48,529 bases of DNA, taken from NCBI GenBank assembly GCA_027623095.1, contig JAQBVM010000010.1, positions 1-48,529 of the forward strand, in the 5' to 3' direction. The position numbers and the translations under genes were made by a program. The notes beneath the pieces are model-generated. The model worked only from the letters and a program-made list of their open reading frames with translations, did not search any database and was not told where the DNA came from. This document shows, piece by piece, positions 33,233 through 42,970 of the stretch (positions are counted from its first letter, which is position 1; every line of letters starts with the position of its first letter). The stretch is from Verrucomicrobiota bacterium. Lineage in GTDB: Bacteria; Verrucomicrobiota; Verrucomicrobiia; Limisphaerales; SIBE01.

Positions 33233-35359
33233 ATGCTCCGGAACATATTGAGATTTTTGACACGGCGTCTGTTTCGGTTCCGATCCTTCAACGAGGCAGT
33301 TCTCAGAGCTCCCGGGCCGGTGCTCTTGATTCCGAACCACGTCTCGTGGCTGGATTGGCTCTTCCTATATGTCTGCCTTGACGAGGATTGGAAAATCGTC
33401 ACCTCCAGCACAACTGCGCAGACCTCCTGGCTGCATCGGCGGATGATGTTGAACCGTCTCACGTTTCCGGTGGATACCACATCTCCCTATGCGGTGAAAC
33501 GAATCGCGGAGTATCTGAGAGACGGAGGCAGACTCGTGCTGTTCGCCGAGGGACGCATCTCGCTCACGGGCACGCTCATGAAGCTATACGACGGCACAGG
33601 CTTTTTGCTGCATAAAACAGACGCGACTGTGATCACGTGTTATTTACGGGGCGCCAACCGTTTTCGGTTTGTTCGACATGCCGGCTGGACGAAATGGTTT
33701 CCTGAAATCACGGCTCACTTCAGCGAGAGACTGTCGCCATCCAAGCTCACAGGCGTAAGCACCATGGAAGCGCGCCGGCGTCTGACGAATTGGTTGTACG
33801 AGCGAATGGTGCGGCATCAATTCGACGTGGAAATGGAGCGCGGCCCCTCCACTGTGCTTGGCAGCATCGCCGAGTCTGCGCGCAAACGGCCCAAGGATGT
33901 GGTGCTCGAGGATATCACCCTACAGCAGCTTTCGAATCGGAAACTCATGATCGGTGTCCGCGTGCTGGCCCGACAGTGGAACCGCCTTTTTTCCGGCGAG
34001 CCCGGCGAACACGTTGGCGTCCTGCTTCCGAACGTGAATGCGAACCCTGTCGTGGTGCTGAGTCTTTGGATGGCTTCGAAAGTTCCCGCCATCCTCAATT
34101 TTTCGAGCGGCGCGCAAACGATGCTGACATGTGCCCGGCTTGCCTGCCTTCGACGGATCATTACCTCGAGGGTGTTTCTCGAAAAAGCGCGGATTGACCC
34201 GGACGCCTTTCACCATGCCGGTATCGAACTGATCTATTTGGAGGACGTGCGCGCCCGTGTTCGTTCGGGAGACAAACTGCGCGGGGCGTTCGAACAACTA
34301 TTCAATCCGACTGGTGGAACAATGTTTTCGGGATCAGACACGGCCGTGATCCTTTTCACGAGCGGCTCCGAAGGAATGCCAAAAGGTGTGGAACTCACAC
34401 AAAGGAACCTGATCGCAAACATTCGGCAGATGCTCTCCGTGATCGATCTGGAAGACTGCGACCGGATGTTCAGCGCGCTTCCTTTGTTTCATAGTTTCGG
34501 ACTGACCGTGGGTGTCCTGCTGCCTTTGGTGCGAGGGATCTATACATTTCTCTATCCGTCGCCGCTGCACTACCGCGTTGTGCCGGCGGCGGTGTACGAT
34601 CGCGCCTGCACCTTGATGCTGGGGACGAATACTTTCTTGAACGGATACGCGCGCAAAGCGCACCCATACGATTTCCGGAGTCTGCGCCTCCTGTTCGCCG
34701 GCGCCGAGAAACTCCAAGAAACGACCGCCAACCAATGGGCGCGCCGTTATGGCGTCCGAATTCTCGAAGGGTACGGCGCCACCGAGTGCGGTCCGGTCAT
34801 CACGGTCAACACCCCGTTGAGTCCCGATTACGGCACGGCCGGAAGATTCCTCCCTGGAATCGAGCATCGGCTCGAACCTGTCGAAGGTGTGCCCGAGGGA
34901 GGAAGGCTCTTCGTCCGCGGCCCCAACCTGATGCGCGGGTATCTAAACCCGGATGCGAACGCCCACTTCAAGGCATTGGACGGGTGGTATGATACCGGAG
35001 ATATCGTGAGCATCGATTCCAACGGATTTGTCACGATCCAAGGCCGCCTTAAGCGATTCGCCAAGATCAGCGGAGAAATGGTAAGCCTGACCGCGGTGGA
35101 AGAAGCGCTGGCCGGCGCGTTCCCGCATTACGGACTGCGCTGCGAAGTCGCCATTCTCAGCCGCCCGGATGAGGAGAAAGGGGAATGCCTCATCGCTGTT
35201 GCCAACGACGCCCGTTTGGATCTTGGAGAAATACGCGCGGCAATCCGGGCAAAAGGACTTCCAAATCTTTATGTCCCTCGTGAGATTCGCTTCTTGCGTG
35301 AAATCCCGAAACTTGGAACAGGAAAGGTCAATCACCGCGAGCTGGAGAAAACGGTCTAG
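33233..35359 (+). CDS. aas: Bifunctional acyltransferase / acyl-[ACP] synthetase (Aas-like)
   Basis: The 708-residue product joins two enzymes. Residues 1-190 are a PlsC-type acyltransferase with the HX4D motif at His36-Asp41 (IPNHVSWLDW) and LVLFAEGRISLTG. Residues about 200-708 form an adenylate-forming acyl-[ACP]/acyl-CoA synthetase with the phosphate loop VILFTSGSEGMPKGVELTQR, the GYGATECGPV motif, WYDTGDI and the C-terminal lysine in LGTGKVNHREL. Together these re-acylate lysophospholipid at the inner membrane, as in E. coli Aas, but here without an MFS flippase. The end overlaps the convergent purH stop by four bases. Confidence 0.93.
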   Translation: MLRNILRFLTRRLFRFRSFNEAVLRAPGPVLLIPNHVSWLDWLFLYVCLDEDWKIVTSSTTAQTSWLHRRMMLNRLTFPVDTTSPYAVKRIAEYLRDGGRLVLFAEGRISLTGTLMKLYDGTGFLLHKTDATVITCYLRGANRFRFVRHAGWTKWFPEITAHFSERLSPSKLTGVSTMEARRRLTNWLYERMVRHQFDVEMERGPSTVLGSIAESARKRPKDVVLEDITLQQLSNRKLMIGVRVLARQWNRLFSGEPGEHVGVLLPNVNANPVVVLSLWMASKVPAILNFSSGAQTMLTCARLACLRRIITSRVFLEKARIDPDAFHHAGIELIYLEDVRARVRSGDKLRGAFEQLFNPTGGTMFSGSDTAVILFTSGSEGMPKGVELTQRNLIANIRQMLSVIDLEDCDRMFSALPLFHSFGLTVGVLLPLVRGIYTFLYPSPLHYRVVPAAVYDRACTLMLGTNTFLNGYARKAHPYDFRSLRLLFAGAEKLQETTANQWARRYGVRILEGYGATECGPVITVNTPLSPDYGTAGRFLPGIEHRLEPVEGVPEGGRLFVRGPNLMRGYLNPDANAHFKALDGWYDTGDIVSIDSNGFVTIQGRLKRFAKISGEMVSLTAVEEALAGAFPHYGLRCEVAILSRPDEEKGECLIAVANDARLDLGEIRAAIRAKGLPNLYVPREIRFLREIPKLGTGKVNHRELEKTV

Positions 35360-36933
35360 TGCCGAAAATGGCGGACGCCTGTGAACGCCATAGCCACCCC
35401 TCGTTCGTCCGCGGCGGCAATGACCTCGTTGTCGCGCACGGAACCTCCCGGTTGAATCGCCGCCGTCGCGCCAGCCTCAGCGGCGGCGATCAAACCGTCC
35501 GGAAAAGGAAAAAACGCGTCACTGCAAACCACGCTTCCTTTCAGCGAAAGAGCCGATTCACCGGCTTTCCAGACGGCAATCCGGCTTGCGTCCACGCGGC
35601 TCATCTGACCGGCTCCGACTCCGAGCGTGCGATCCGCCTGAACATAAACGATGGCATTGGACTTGATGTGCTTGACGACGCGCCATCCGAAAACCATTGC
35701 CTGCAATTCGGTTTCGGCAGGCTTGCGCTTTGTTACGATCTTCAAATCTGCCGTCCTGATAGAGCAACGATCGGATTCCTGCATCAAGTACGAGTCAGCG
35801 CCGACAGAACGGATATCACGCGCCCCGGCTTCACGCGGGTTTCCGATGACCTTCATCAGGCGCAGATTCTTCTTCTTCTGAAGGACCGCGAGACCCTCGG
35901 GTGAAAAACCCGGCGCGACGATGACCTCGCTAAAGATTTCTGCAATCGCAAGCGCGCATGCCTCATCCAGCACGCTGTTCACCGCGATGATGCCTCCGAA
36001 CGGCGCTTGCTTATCCGTGGCGTACGCTTTTTCCCAAGCCTCGCGCAGATCCGCGCCCTGGCCCACACCGCATGGGTTGGTGTGCTTCAGAATCGCCAAG
36101 GTGGGCGCGTCTTCCGAAAACTCACCGATCAAATGAGCCGCCGCCGTCAGGTCTAAAATATTGTTGTACGACAGCTCTTTTCCGTGGAGCTGCTGATAGA
36201 AACGGTTGAATGCTCCGTAAAGGGCGGCCTTCTGATGCGGGTTTTCACCATAGCGCAGCGGCTGCGCCCGAGTCTCACGAACAACAAGCTCGGAAGCGAG
36301 CTCGGACGGCTGCTGCTCACCGCCGGTCGCCGTTTCCGGGTTTCCAAAACGATCGCTCAGAAACTCGCCAATTGACCGATCGTACGCGGCGGTGCGCCGA
36401 AATACTTTCGCCGCGAGGCGTTGCCGAGTCGCAAGCACAGTGTTTCCATTCACTTCGATCTCGCGCGCAATTTCACAGTAGTCATCTGGATCCACCACGA
36501 CCGTTACGCTCTCATAGTTCTTTGCCGCGCTTCTCAGCATGGAAGGACCGCCGATATCGATATTTTCAACAGCCTCGTCCAGGTTCACACCTTGCCGTGC
36601 CACGGTTTTCTCGAACGGATAGAGATTCACAACCACAAGGTCGATGGGTTTAATTCCATGTTCCAGAACCGCCTCCTTGTGAGCGGCGTTGGATCGAACA
36701 AACAAAAGCCCTCCGTGCACTTTCGGATGCAATGTTTTCACCCGGCCGTCGAGCATTTCCGGAAAACCGGTGTAAGCGCTCAGATCCGTGACAGACACAC
36801 TCTCTTCTCGCAATGCTTTCGCCGTGCCGCCAGTCGAGATGATCTCAATCCCGGCGGCGACCAAAGCGCGCGCAAAGGGGATCAGACCGGATTTGTCCGA
36901 CACAGAAAGAAGAGCGCGTTGCATTTTAGACAT
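35356..36933 (-). CDS. purH: Bifunctional AICAR transformylase / IMP cyclohydrolase PurH
   Basis: PurH carries out the last two steps of purine synthesis, formylation of AICAR and closure to IMP. The 525-residue product has the N-terminal cyclohydrolase domain (ALLSVSDKSGLIPFARALV and GGPSMLRSAAKNYESVTVVV) and the C-terminal transformylase with ILKHTNPCGVGQG and SDAFFPFPDGLIAAAEAG. Length and order match the family. Start is ATG 36933 or ATG 36924; a GTG at 36939 adds two residues. It overlaps the aas end tail to tail by four bases. The neighbouring methyltransferase genes are on the same strand. Confidence 0.96.
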   Translation of the reverse strand: MSKMQRALLSVSDKSGLIPFARALVAAGIEIISTGGTAKALREESVSVTDLSAYTGFPEMLDGRVKTLHPKVHGGLLFVRSNAAHKEAVLEHGIKPIDLVVVNLYPFEKTVARQGVNLDEAVENIDIGGPSMLRSAAKNYESVTVVVDPDDYCEIAREIEVNGNTVLATRQRLAAKVFRRTAAYDRSIGEFLSDRFGNPETATGGEQQPSELASELVVRETRAQPLRYGENPHQKAALYGAFNRFYQQLHGKELSYNNILDLTAAAHLIGEFSEDAPTLAILKHTNPCGVGQGADLREAWEKAYATDKQAPFGGIIAVNSVLDEACALAIAEIFSEVIVAPGFSPEGLAVLQKKKNLRLMKVIGNPREAGARDIRSVGADSYLMQESDRCSIRTADLKIVTKRKPAETELQAMVFGWRVVKHIKSNAIVYVQADRTLGVGAGQMSRVDASRIAVWKAGESALSLKGSVVCSDAFFPFPDGLIAAAEAGATAAIQPGGSVRDNEVIAAADERGVAMAFTGVRHFRH

Positions 36934-36998
36934 AGACACCAGAAATCACCGAGAGAAGAGTTCACGGGCATACGGGAAACTGCGCGGCATGGGCCGTG

Positions 36999-37736
36999 TT
37001 AAAAACTCGACCATCGCTTCGATTGTGTCCAGAGCGCGAGGCCGGTTCCACTCCAATGACCAAACGACGTTAAGTCCATTTTCGGAAAAGTGAGGCTCCT
37101 CCAGACATACAACATTTCGATAAAACGGATATCATCAAACATCAAGAGAGCTCCATCTCGCAAGCCAACAGAAGAAAGGCTCTCCAACAATTCGAACTCC
37201 ATACGACCGTCCTTCGCAGCGTCGATAAAGACAAAATCAGCATCATTCAGAAGCTCCTTATACTGGCTCGCAACTGCGCGATTGGTCAAATCACCCACGA
37301 ATTGCTGGAGGCGGCCGTCCTCAAAATCGTGTTCATTCAAAACTCTGTCTGGATATTCCCTCCACGGGACAATGTCGAACGTGACAACTCGAGCGGATGG
37401 GGAAAGGAATTGCTTCAATGCGAGCGCCGATAACCCCGTGGCAGTGCCAACCTCGATAACGAGTTTTGGGTTCATCACCTTTACGATCCCAGCAAGCAGT
37501 TTGTAATGCTCTCCAGGCCAGACTCCCGGATAAAATGGCGGTTGGGCGAGACGCTGGTTGAGATTTGTGAGATCAATACTCGACGCAGCGGCAGCCGATC
37601 GAAGCGCCAAATCAATCAACGCGGGAGACGGTTTGCCAGGATCGTCATCCGCAGAAAAAATTGCCGATGGAATCAAATGCCGGACGCGCAAATCGCTCCT
37701 AAGCCTCTCCAGAAGTTCCATTAGAGTGTCAGCCAT
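36999..37736 (-). CDS. Class I SAM-dependent methyltransferase (O-methyltransferase-like)
   Basis: This 245-residue protein has the SAM-binding motif VIEVGTATGLSALALKQFL, the acidic strand VVTFDIVPW, the DFVFIDAAKDGRMEFELLE strand 4-5 region and LLMFDDIRFIEM. The order resembles the Methyltransf_24 and catechol/caffeoyl-type group. It is cytoplasmic. It starts three bases after the stop of the upstream methyltransferase, so both belong to one unit. The target is unknown; a small molecule such as a sugar or phenol is plausible. Confidence 0.85.
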   Translation of the reverse strand: MADTLMELLERLRSDLRVRHLIPSAIFSADDDPGKPSPALIDLALRSAAAASSIDLTNLNQRLAQPPFYPGVWPGEHYKLLAGIVKVMNPKLVIEVGTATGLSALALKQFLSPSARVVTFDIVPWREYPDRVLNEHDFEDGRLQQFVGDLTNRAVASQYKELLNDADFVFIDAAKDGRMEFELLESLSSVGLRDGALLMFDDIRFIEMLYVWRSLTFPKMDLTSFGHWSGTGLALWTQSKRWSSF

Positions 37737-37739
37737 TAT

Positions 37740-38705
37740 CTATTCCTTGAAATTCCGCGAATTTGATCTTGCTGTCGGTACTTGCGGAAGCTTCCTCAGA
37801 ACAATCACCAGATTGTCAGCCAGCCGCATTGAAGCTAGGCAACGCTCCAGTACTCTGTAAAGCAATTTAACGGGCTTCAAGAGTCGATTCTGCTTCCAGC
37901 CCGTCGTTTGCTTTAACAACCGTGCCCGCTGTTCGTCTGAGACGCGGTCCATGCCTCCCTTGAAATCTTGCGCAATCACAATCGGGTTGAAATGCGTCGA
38001 GGTCACCTGCTCGACTTGAAATCCTCCAACTTGTTCGGTCAAAGCGCGGAGCGTCGATGCCGTAAAGTAGTTCACGTGGTCCGGCATGATATATCGATAC
38101 TTCGCCCCCAGAAGCCTGACGGCAAGGGATCGCAAATTTGGCACAAGGACAAAGCATAGGCCGGACGGATTCAACAACTCGAGCGTCTTCGCGAGAAATT
38201 GTCTTGGCTCGGCGATATGTTCGATCACCGCCCAAAACGTGATGGCATCCCATGTCATGCGCTTAGCGTCCAAGTCGAGATACGACTGGCGCAGAACCGG
38301 GATTCCCAAACCCTCCGCATGGTCCAAAGCAGCGCTTGTGACATCGATTCCCGTTAACGAATAACAATCCGGAAACCGCGTTCTCAGTTGAAATAAAAAC
38401 GCGCCGGTGGAACAGCCCACATCCAAAACCGACCCGCGATGGCAATAGTGCCGAAAAATCCTTATTTCGCGCTCGAACCGCACCGGCGCGAAATCGCTCC
38501 GCAATTTGTCCTCCGAAAGATAGAAGGAGGTGCCCATGCGGTCGTAAAACAAGCCAGAGGCGAGATCGGGCTCGATCGGATTTGCATAGACCATCGAGCA
38601 ACTCACGCATCGTACAATGCGCAGATGTCCCTTCAAAAAGAGGGGGGTCGATGCCTTCTCATCACAGAGAGGACAAGATCGAGATAGTTCGGCTGAAGGG
38701 GGCAC
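37740..38705 (-). CDS. Class I SAM-dependent methyltransferase with zinc-knuckle N-terminus
   Basis: The 321-residue protein starts (GTG 38705) with two CxxC pairs, SCPLCDEKAS and RCVSCSMVYANP, a zinc-binding knuckle frequent in methyltransferases of lipopolysaccharide and sugar clusters. A UbiG/Methyltransf_23 domain follows: SVLDVGCSTGAFLFQLRTRF, LTGIDVTSAALDHAEG and FWAVIEHIAEP. It is cytoplasmic, three bases ahead of the second methyltransferase. The acceptor might be a sugar nucleotide or lipid-linked sugar. The 280 bases upstream hold a perfect-looking palindrome at 38842-38881. Confidence 0.88.
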   Translation of the reverse strand: MPPSAELSRSCPLCDEKASTPLFLKGHLRIVRCVSCSMVYANPIEPDLASGLFYDRMGTSFYLSEDKLRSDFAPVRFEREIRIFRHYCHRGSVLDVGCSTGAFLFQLRTRFPDCYSLTGIDVTSAALDHAEGLGIPVLRQSYLDLDAKRMTWDAITFWAVIEHIAEPRQFLAKTLELLNPSGLCFVLVPNLRSLAVRLLGAKYRYIMPDHVNYFTASTLRALTEQVGGFQVEQVTSTHFNPIVIAQDFKGGMDRVSDEQRARLLKQTTGWKQNRLLKPVKLLYRVLERCLASMRLADNLVIVLRKLPQVPTARSNSRNFKE

Positions 38706-38841
38706 TTCGACTCAAATTCTGATTCCTGTTCGGCGGAACGTGCACAAAGACGTCAATCACCCGCACGGCAAGACTAGCGAGTCGACGCCGGATTGCAAGA
38801 TGTCCAGCGAGGTCGCACCCGCCCATTCCGTCCGAAGGGGT

Positions 38842-38881
38842 AGGACAATTTTGTGTCGCACATACGACATAAAGTTGTCCT
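38842..38881. repeat. Solitary 17-base-arm palindrome
   Basis: The arms AGGACAATTTTGTGTCG (38842-38858) and CGACATAAAGTTGTCCT (38865-38881) match at 15 of 17 positions with a six-base spacer cacata. It lies in the 280-base gap between a methyltransferase and the CoA operon, both of which read leftward. It could be a protein-binding operator, a terminator-like hairpin without a U-run, or one end of a lost mobile element. I saw no second copy in the window. Confidence 0.6.
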
Positions 38882-38985
38882 GCTCCGAATTTCGGATTAT
38901 TGCTGCGAATCTTGCCGACGTCGTTGGGTGAAGGAAGAAATCGGTGGCTGAACCGCATATCGACGCTCGGAAAGACTCGCCCCTG

Positions 38986-40860
38986 TTAAAACTCTACGGT
39001 GAATGCGCACACATTGCCGTTGACCTTGCACTGAACCTTGCAGTTGGATTTGTTGATGATGGCGCTCATTGCCTTGTTTTCTCGCAGCACGTCTGCCGTG
39101 AATCCACGGATGCCGTTGCGTCGGGCGATTCGGATCAAATAGTGGAGCAGGAACGTGCCGATCCCTTTCTCCTGCCATGAATCCGCGACGGTAAACGCCA
39201 CTTCGGCCATATTTGTTTTTGGATCGAGATAGTAACTTCCGATGGCAATAATCTGCTCGCCATCGGCCTCCGGCACTGTGCCCACGATCGTGACGTCACT
39301 GCGGTGGTCGATATAGACGAAATCCTGTATTTGCCGGCGTGGAACCCGCTTTTGATGCCCCATGAATCGGTAGTACAACGTCGCCTCGGAGAGACGGTAG
39401 AACAGGTCGCGCATGCGCGGTTCGTCGGTGGGATGAATCGGACGGAAATAAATCTGCGTGCCATCGTTGAGAAGATGAGTCGTGCGCAGTTCCTTTGGAC
39501 CGATCATAATCTTGCCTTCTTTGTCGGCGAGATCGGTGGAAACGTATTTCGACTCGATCGCTCCCCGCAGCAAATCGGCGTGGTAATCCGGATGGGCAAT
39601 GCTAATCAACGCCAACGCCCGCTGTTGAATGCTTTTGCCATGCAGATACGCGACGCCGTGCTCCGTCACGACGTAATGCACTCCCGCGCGTGTTGTCACG
39701 ACCCCGGCGCCTGGGCTGAGATGAGTCACGATCCGGGAAACAGCGCCGTTCTTGGCGGTGGATGGGAGCGCGATAATCGCCTTGCCTCCGGGTGCTTTGG
39801 CGGCTCCACGGTTGAAGTCAACCTGGCCTCCAACCCCCGAAAAGAATTTGGCCCCGATTGAGTCGGCGCAAACCTGCCCGGTCAGATCGACTTCTAGCGC
39901 GGTGTTGATCGCCACCATTTTCTTCTGCTGATGGATAATATGGGGATCATTGACGTATTCCGTGGGGTGAAACGCAAAGAGCGGATTGTTGTCGATGAAC
40001 TCGTACAACCGCTTTGTCCCCAGGGCAAAACTCGCAACAATCTTTCCGCGATCCAGCGTTTTGCGCGAACCCGTCACGACGCCGGCCTCGATGAGATCAA
40101 TAATCCCATCCGAAATCATCTCGGTATGGATGCCGAGATCCTTCTTGTCTCTCAGATAGCCGAGCAGCGACTGCGGAATGCGCCCGATGCCGAACTCGAT
40201 CGTGGATCCGTCTTCAATGAGTGCCGCGATGTTCTCCCCAATCTGCCGCGTCGTATCGTTCGCCTTGGGCAGTGTCACTTCCGGAATCGGCGATTCCGAG
40301 GGAACCAATGCATCGATGTCATAAATGTGAATGAATGAGTTTCCCAGGGTTCGCGGCATGTTCGGGTTCACCTGGGCAATCACGAGCGATGCGTTCTCGG
40401 CCGCGCTCTTCACGATATCGACCGAAACACCCAGGCTGCACATGCCGTGCCGGTCTGGCGGTGTGACATGAATCAAAGCGACGTCCAGCGGCATCTGGCC
40501 TGAATCGAACAAGCGAGGCAGTTCGGATAGGTTAATCGGAGAGTAATCTCCCAAACCCTCCTGAATGATTTCCCGGACGTTTTCAGCGATGAAAAAACTG
40601 TTCACTCGAAAATACTGCGCCAGCTCGCGGTGTGCGTAGGGTGCGTCTCCAAAGGTCAACAAGTGGACAATCTCGACGTCGGACAGTTCCCTCGCTCGCT
40701 TGGTCAAGGCGGCGACCAGTTCCAGCGGTTCCGCGCAGCCGGTTCCGATGAAAATCCTTTGGCCCGGACGAATCCGCCCGACCGCTTGCTCCGCCGTTGT
40801 GATCATCGGCTGGTGCTTTTCCTTCCAAGTGGGATCGTAGCTGATCGGCTTCGCATTCAT
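38986..40860 (-). CDS. Acetyl-CoA hydrolase/transferase fused to a GNAT domain
   Basis: The 624-residue product is a fusion. Residues 1-455 form a Cat1/AarC-type CoA hydrolase-transferase with PPDRHGMCSLGVSVDIVKSA and the AINTALEVDLTGQV segment (about 317-330), where family members keep the catalytic Glu (here Glu323), then GQVDFNRGAAKAPGGKAI. Residues about 465-624 are a GNAT acetyltransferase (YFRPIHPTDEPRMRDLFYRL, AEVAFTVADSWQEKGIGTFL). It should interconvert short acyl-CoAs, perhaps sensing or modifying them through the GNAT part. It lies one base downstream of the acyl-CoA synthetase gene. Confidence 0.92.
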   Translation of the reverse strand: MNAKPISYDPTWKEKHQPMITTAEQAVGRIRPGQRIFIGTGCAEPLELVAALTKRARELSDVEIVHLLTFGDAPYAHRELAQYFRVNSFFIAENVREIIQEGLGDYSPINLSELPRLFDSGQMPLDVALIHVTPPDRHGMCSLGVSVDIVKSAAENASLVIAQVNPNMPRTLGNSFIHIYDIDALVPSESPIPEVTLPKANDTTRQIGENIAALIEDGSTIEFGIGRIPQSLLGYLRDKKDLGIHTEMISDGIIDLIEAGVVTGSRKTLDRGKIVASFALGTKRLYEFIDNNPLFAFHPTEYVNDPHIIHQQKKMVAINTALEVDLTGQVCADSIGAKFFSGVGGQVDFNRGAAKAPGGKAIIALPSTAKNGAVSRIVTHLSPGAGVVTTRAGVHYVVTEHGVAYLHGKSIQQRALALISIAHPDYHADLLRGAIESKYVSTDLADKEGKIMIGPKELRTTHLLNDGTQIYFRPIHPTDEPRMRDLFYRLSEATLYYRFMGHQKRVPRRQIQDFVYIDHRSDVTIVGTVPEADGEQIIAIGSYYLDPKTNMAEVAFTVADSWQEKGIGTFLLHYLIRIARRNGIRGFTADVLRENKAMSAIINKSNCKVQCKVNGNVCAFTVEF

Positions 40861-40861
40861 A

Positions 40862-42970
40862 TTAGCTCACCTGCCTATCTCTGGACGCCAGCGTCATGCG
40901 AGCGTCCGCGACGTACGCTTCGCTGCCAACCTCACCCACGATGAGCGGATTGATATCCAATTCCATGATTTCAGGATAATCGGTCGCGAGCTGGCTGATC
41001 CGTTGCAGCGCTACCGCGATCGCATTCAGATCGACGGGCGCCTGGCCGCGCGCGCCCTGCAACAGCGCATACGAACGGGTGCCCATCAACATCTGCATCG
41101 CTTCCTGCTGCGTGATGGGAGCCAGATGAAACGTCACGTCTTTCATCACCTCGACAAAGATTCCACCCAAGCCAAACATCAGCATGGGACCGAATTGCGG
41201 ATCCTGAGTCATTCCCAGGATTACTTCGCGCCCTCGATGTCCCATCGTCTCGACGTAGGCGCCCCGTATGTGCGCGTTTGGCGAAAGGCGCTGAACGCGC
41301 ACCATCATCAAATCGAATGCGTCACGCACTTGCTCGGAATTGGCAAGATTGATGCGCACGCCACCGAAGTCCGACTTGTGAATGATGTCCGGCGACGAAA
41401 TCTTCAAAACAACCGGAAACCCGATTCGGTTGGCGACCTCCACCGCTTCGTCCGCATCCCGTGCCAGCGCGCCGGGAAAAATTCGAAATTCGTAAGCCCG
41501 CAGAATCTCTTTCGCCTCCACTTCGCCCACTTGCTGAATCCCGCTGCGGATATGCCACTGAATGACGCGGTCCACACGCCGCCTATTTGCGGGGAAACGC
41601 GCCACCACGCGGGGAGGGCGCCGGCGCCACTCGGAGTAATCACACATCGCTTTCAGCGCTGCCACGGCGCGATGCGGCGCCGAGTAGTTCGGGATTCCCA
41701 ACGCCATCAGTCTCTTCTTCGCCGCAGACACCTCGTCGCCTCCCATGAACACGGTCAAGAGTGGCTTCTTGCCCGCGTGTGCCGCGGCCAGTTTCTCTGC
41801 AAGCTCCAGCGGTTTTGTCATGTTTTGGGGTGTCACCACAACGATGACACTGTCGAAACTTTCATCCTGTTGAACGAGTTCGAACGCCTCGATATAGCGG
41901 TCGGGGTCGGCGTCTCCGATCACATCGATCGGATTCCCGACAGAGGCGGCCGGAGGCAGCACGGCCTGGAGAGCCGATTTGGTTGCCTCCAATGGAGAAA
42001 CCGTTTCCAACTTTAAGCTTTCGCTCGCGTCTGCGGCCATGATTCCAGGTCCTCCGGCATTGGTAATCACCGCGACTCGATTGCCTGCCGGCAGCGGCTG
42101 AAATGTGAATGCCAGTGCGTAATCAAAAAGCGCCTCAATATTCTCCGCTCGAATCACGCCTGCTCTTTTGAACGCCGCGCCATACGCGATATCGGCCCCG
42201 GCCAGGCTTCCGGTGTGCGAAGACGCGGCTCTCGCGCCGGCCTGGGTAACGCCAACTTTGAGCAGAACGACCGGTTTCACCGCGGCGGTCTCTTCCGCGA
42301 CACGAAGGAATTTGTCGCCTTCGTTGATGCTTTCAAGATACCCGGCGATCACATTGGTCGTTTCGTCCCGAGCCAGAGCCTGCAAAAAATCGACTTCGTC
42401 CAAATCCGCTTTGTTTCCGATGCTAATGACCTTGCTCATCCCAATCCCTTGGCTCGCCGCCCAATCCAGGATCGCGACGCAGAGCGCGCCGGATTGGGAG
42501 ATCAGCGCGACGCGGCCAGTCGGCGGAACCGAGGGCGCAAACGTGGCGTTCATTTTGTGATGCGTGTTGAGCAAGCCCAGACAATTTGGACCCAAGAGCC
42601 TCGCACCGGACGCCTGGCACAGCTTGACGAGCTCTTGCTCCGCTTCCGCTCCTTCAGCGCCAGTTTCTTTGAAACCGGCAGTGATCACAATCAACGCCTG
42701 CGCGCCGGCGGTAATGCAGGATTCGACGGCCTCTTTCGTGTATTTTCCCGGTACAACAACAATCCCGAGATCAATCTCACCGGAGAATTGGTCGAGACTT
42801 GCGTAGCTCTTCAATCCGAGAATTAACTCCGCCTTCGGATTGACGGGAATGATCGTCCCCTCGAACCCGCCGTTCAGCAGGTTGGCTACGACCGCGTGCC
42901 CAACCTTTCCCGCGTCGCGAGACGCGCCAATCACCGCCACCGTCTTCGGAAACAATAAAGATTCAAGCAT
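40862..42970 (-). CDS. ADP-forming acyl-CoA synthetase (fused alpha and beta subunits)
   Basis: This 702-residue protein is an ADP-forming acetate-CoA ligase-type enzyme, in which acyl-CoA energy is captured as ATP through a phosphohistidine. The N-terminal CoA-binding domain shows VAVIGASRDAGKVGHAVVAN and LLGPNCLGLLNTHHKMNATF. The catalytic His lies in ASSHTGSLAGADIAYG, and a C-terminal ATP-grasp has FPVVLKISSPDIIHKSDFGG. The gene starts the operon with the CoA hydrolase-GNAT fusion, one base apart, and both are needed to use acetate or branched acids. PatZ of enterics places the GNAT on this protein, whereas here it is on the partner. Confidence 0.93.
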   Translation of the reverse strand: MLESLLFPKTVAVIGASRDAGKVGHAVVANLLNGGFEGTIIPVNPKAELILGLKSYASLDQFSGEIDLGIVVVPGKYTKEAVESCITAGAQALIVITAGFKETGAEGAEAEQELVKLCQASGARLLGPNCLGLLNTHHKMNATFAPSVPPTGRVALISQSGALCVAILDWAASQGIGMSKVISIGNKADLDEVDFLQALARDETTNVIAGYLESINEGDKFLRVAEETAAVKPVVLLKVGVTQAGARAASSHTGSLAGADIAYGAAFKRAGVIRAENIEALFDYALAFTFQPLPAGNRVAVITNAGGPGIMAADASESLKLETVSPLEATKSALQAVLPPAASVGNPIDVIGDADPDRYIEAFELVQQDESFDSVIVVVTPQNMTKPLELAEKLAAAHAGKKPLLTVFMGGDEVSAAKKRLMALGIPNYSAPHRAVAALKAMCDYSEWRRRPPRVVARFPANRRRVDRVIQWHIRSGIQQVGEVEAKEILRAYEFRIFPGALARDADEAVEVANRIGFPVVLKISSPDIIHKSDFGGVRINLANSEQVRDAFDLMMVRVQRLSPNAHIRGAYVETMGHRGREVILGMTQDPQFGPMLMFGLGGIFVEVMKDVTFHLAPITQQEAMQMLMGTRSYALLQGARGQAPVDLNAIAVALQRISQLATDYPEIMELDINPLIVGEVGSEAYVADARMTLASRDRQVS

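Noticed and set aside
38617-38931. Frame crossing the gap between methyltransferase and CoA operon
   Set aside because: It starts inside the methyltransferase gene on the other strand and runs into the palindrome; no family recognised.
41003-42016. Long plus-strand frame of 337 codons
   Set aside because: It lies wholly inside the acyl-CoA synthetase gene on the other strand, is His/Arg-rich and matches nothing; it is a GC-driven shadow.
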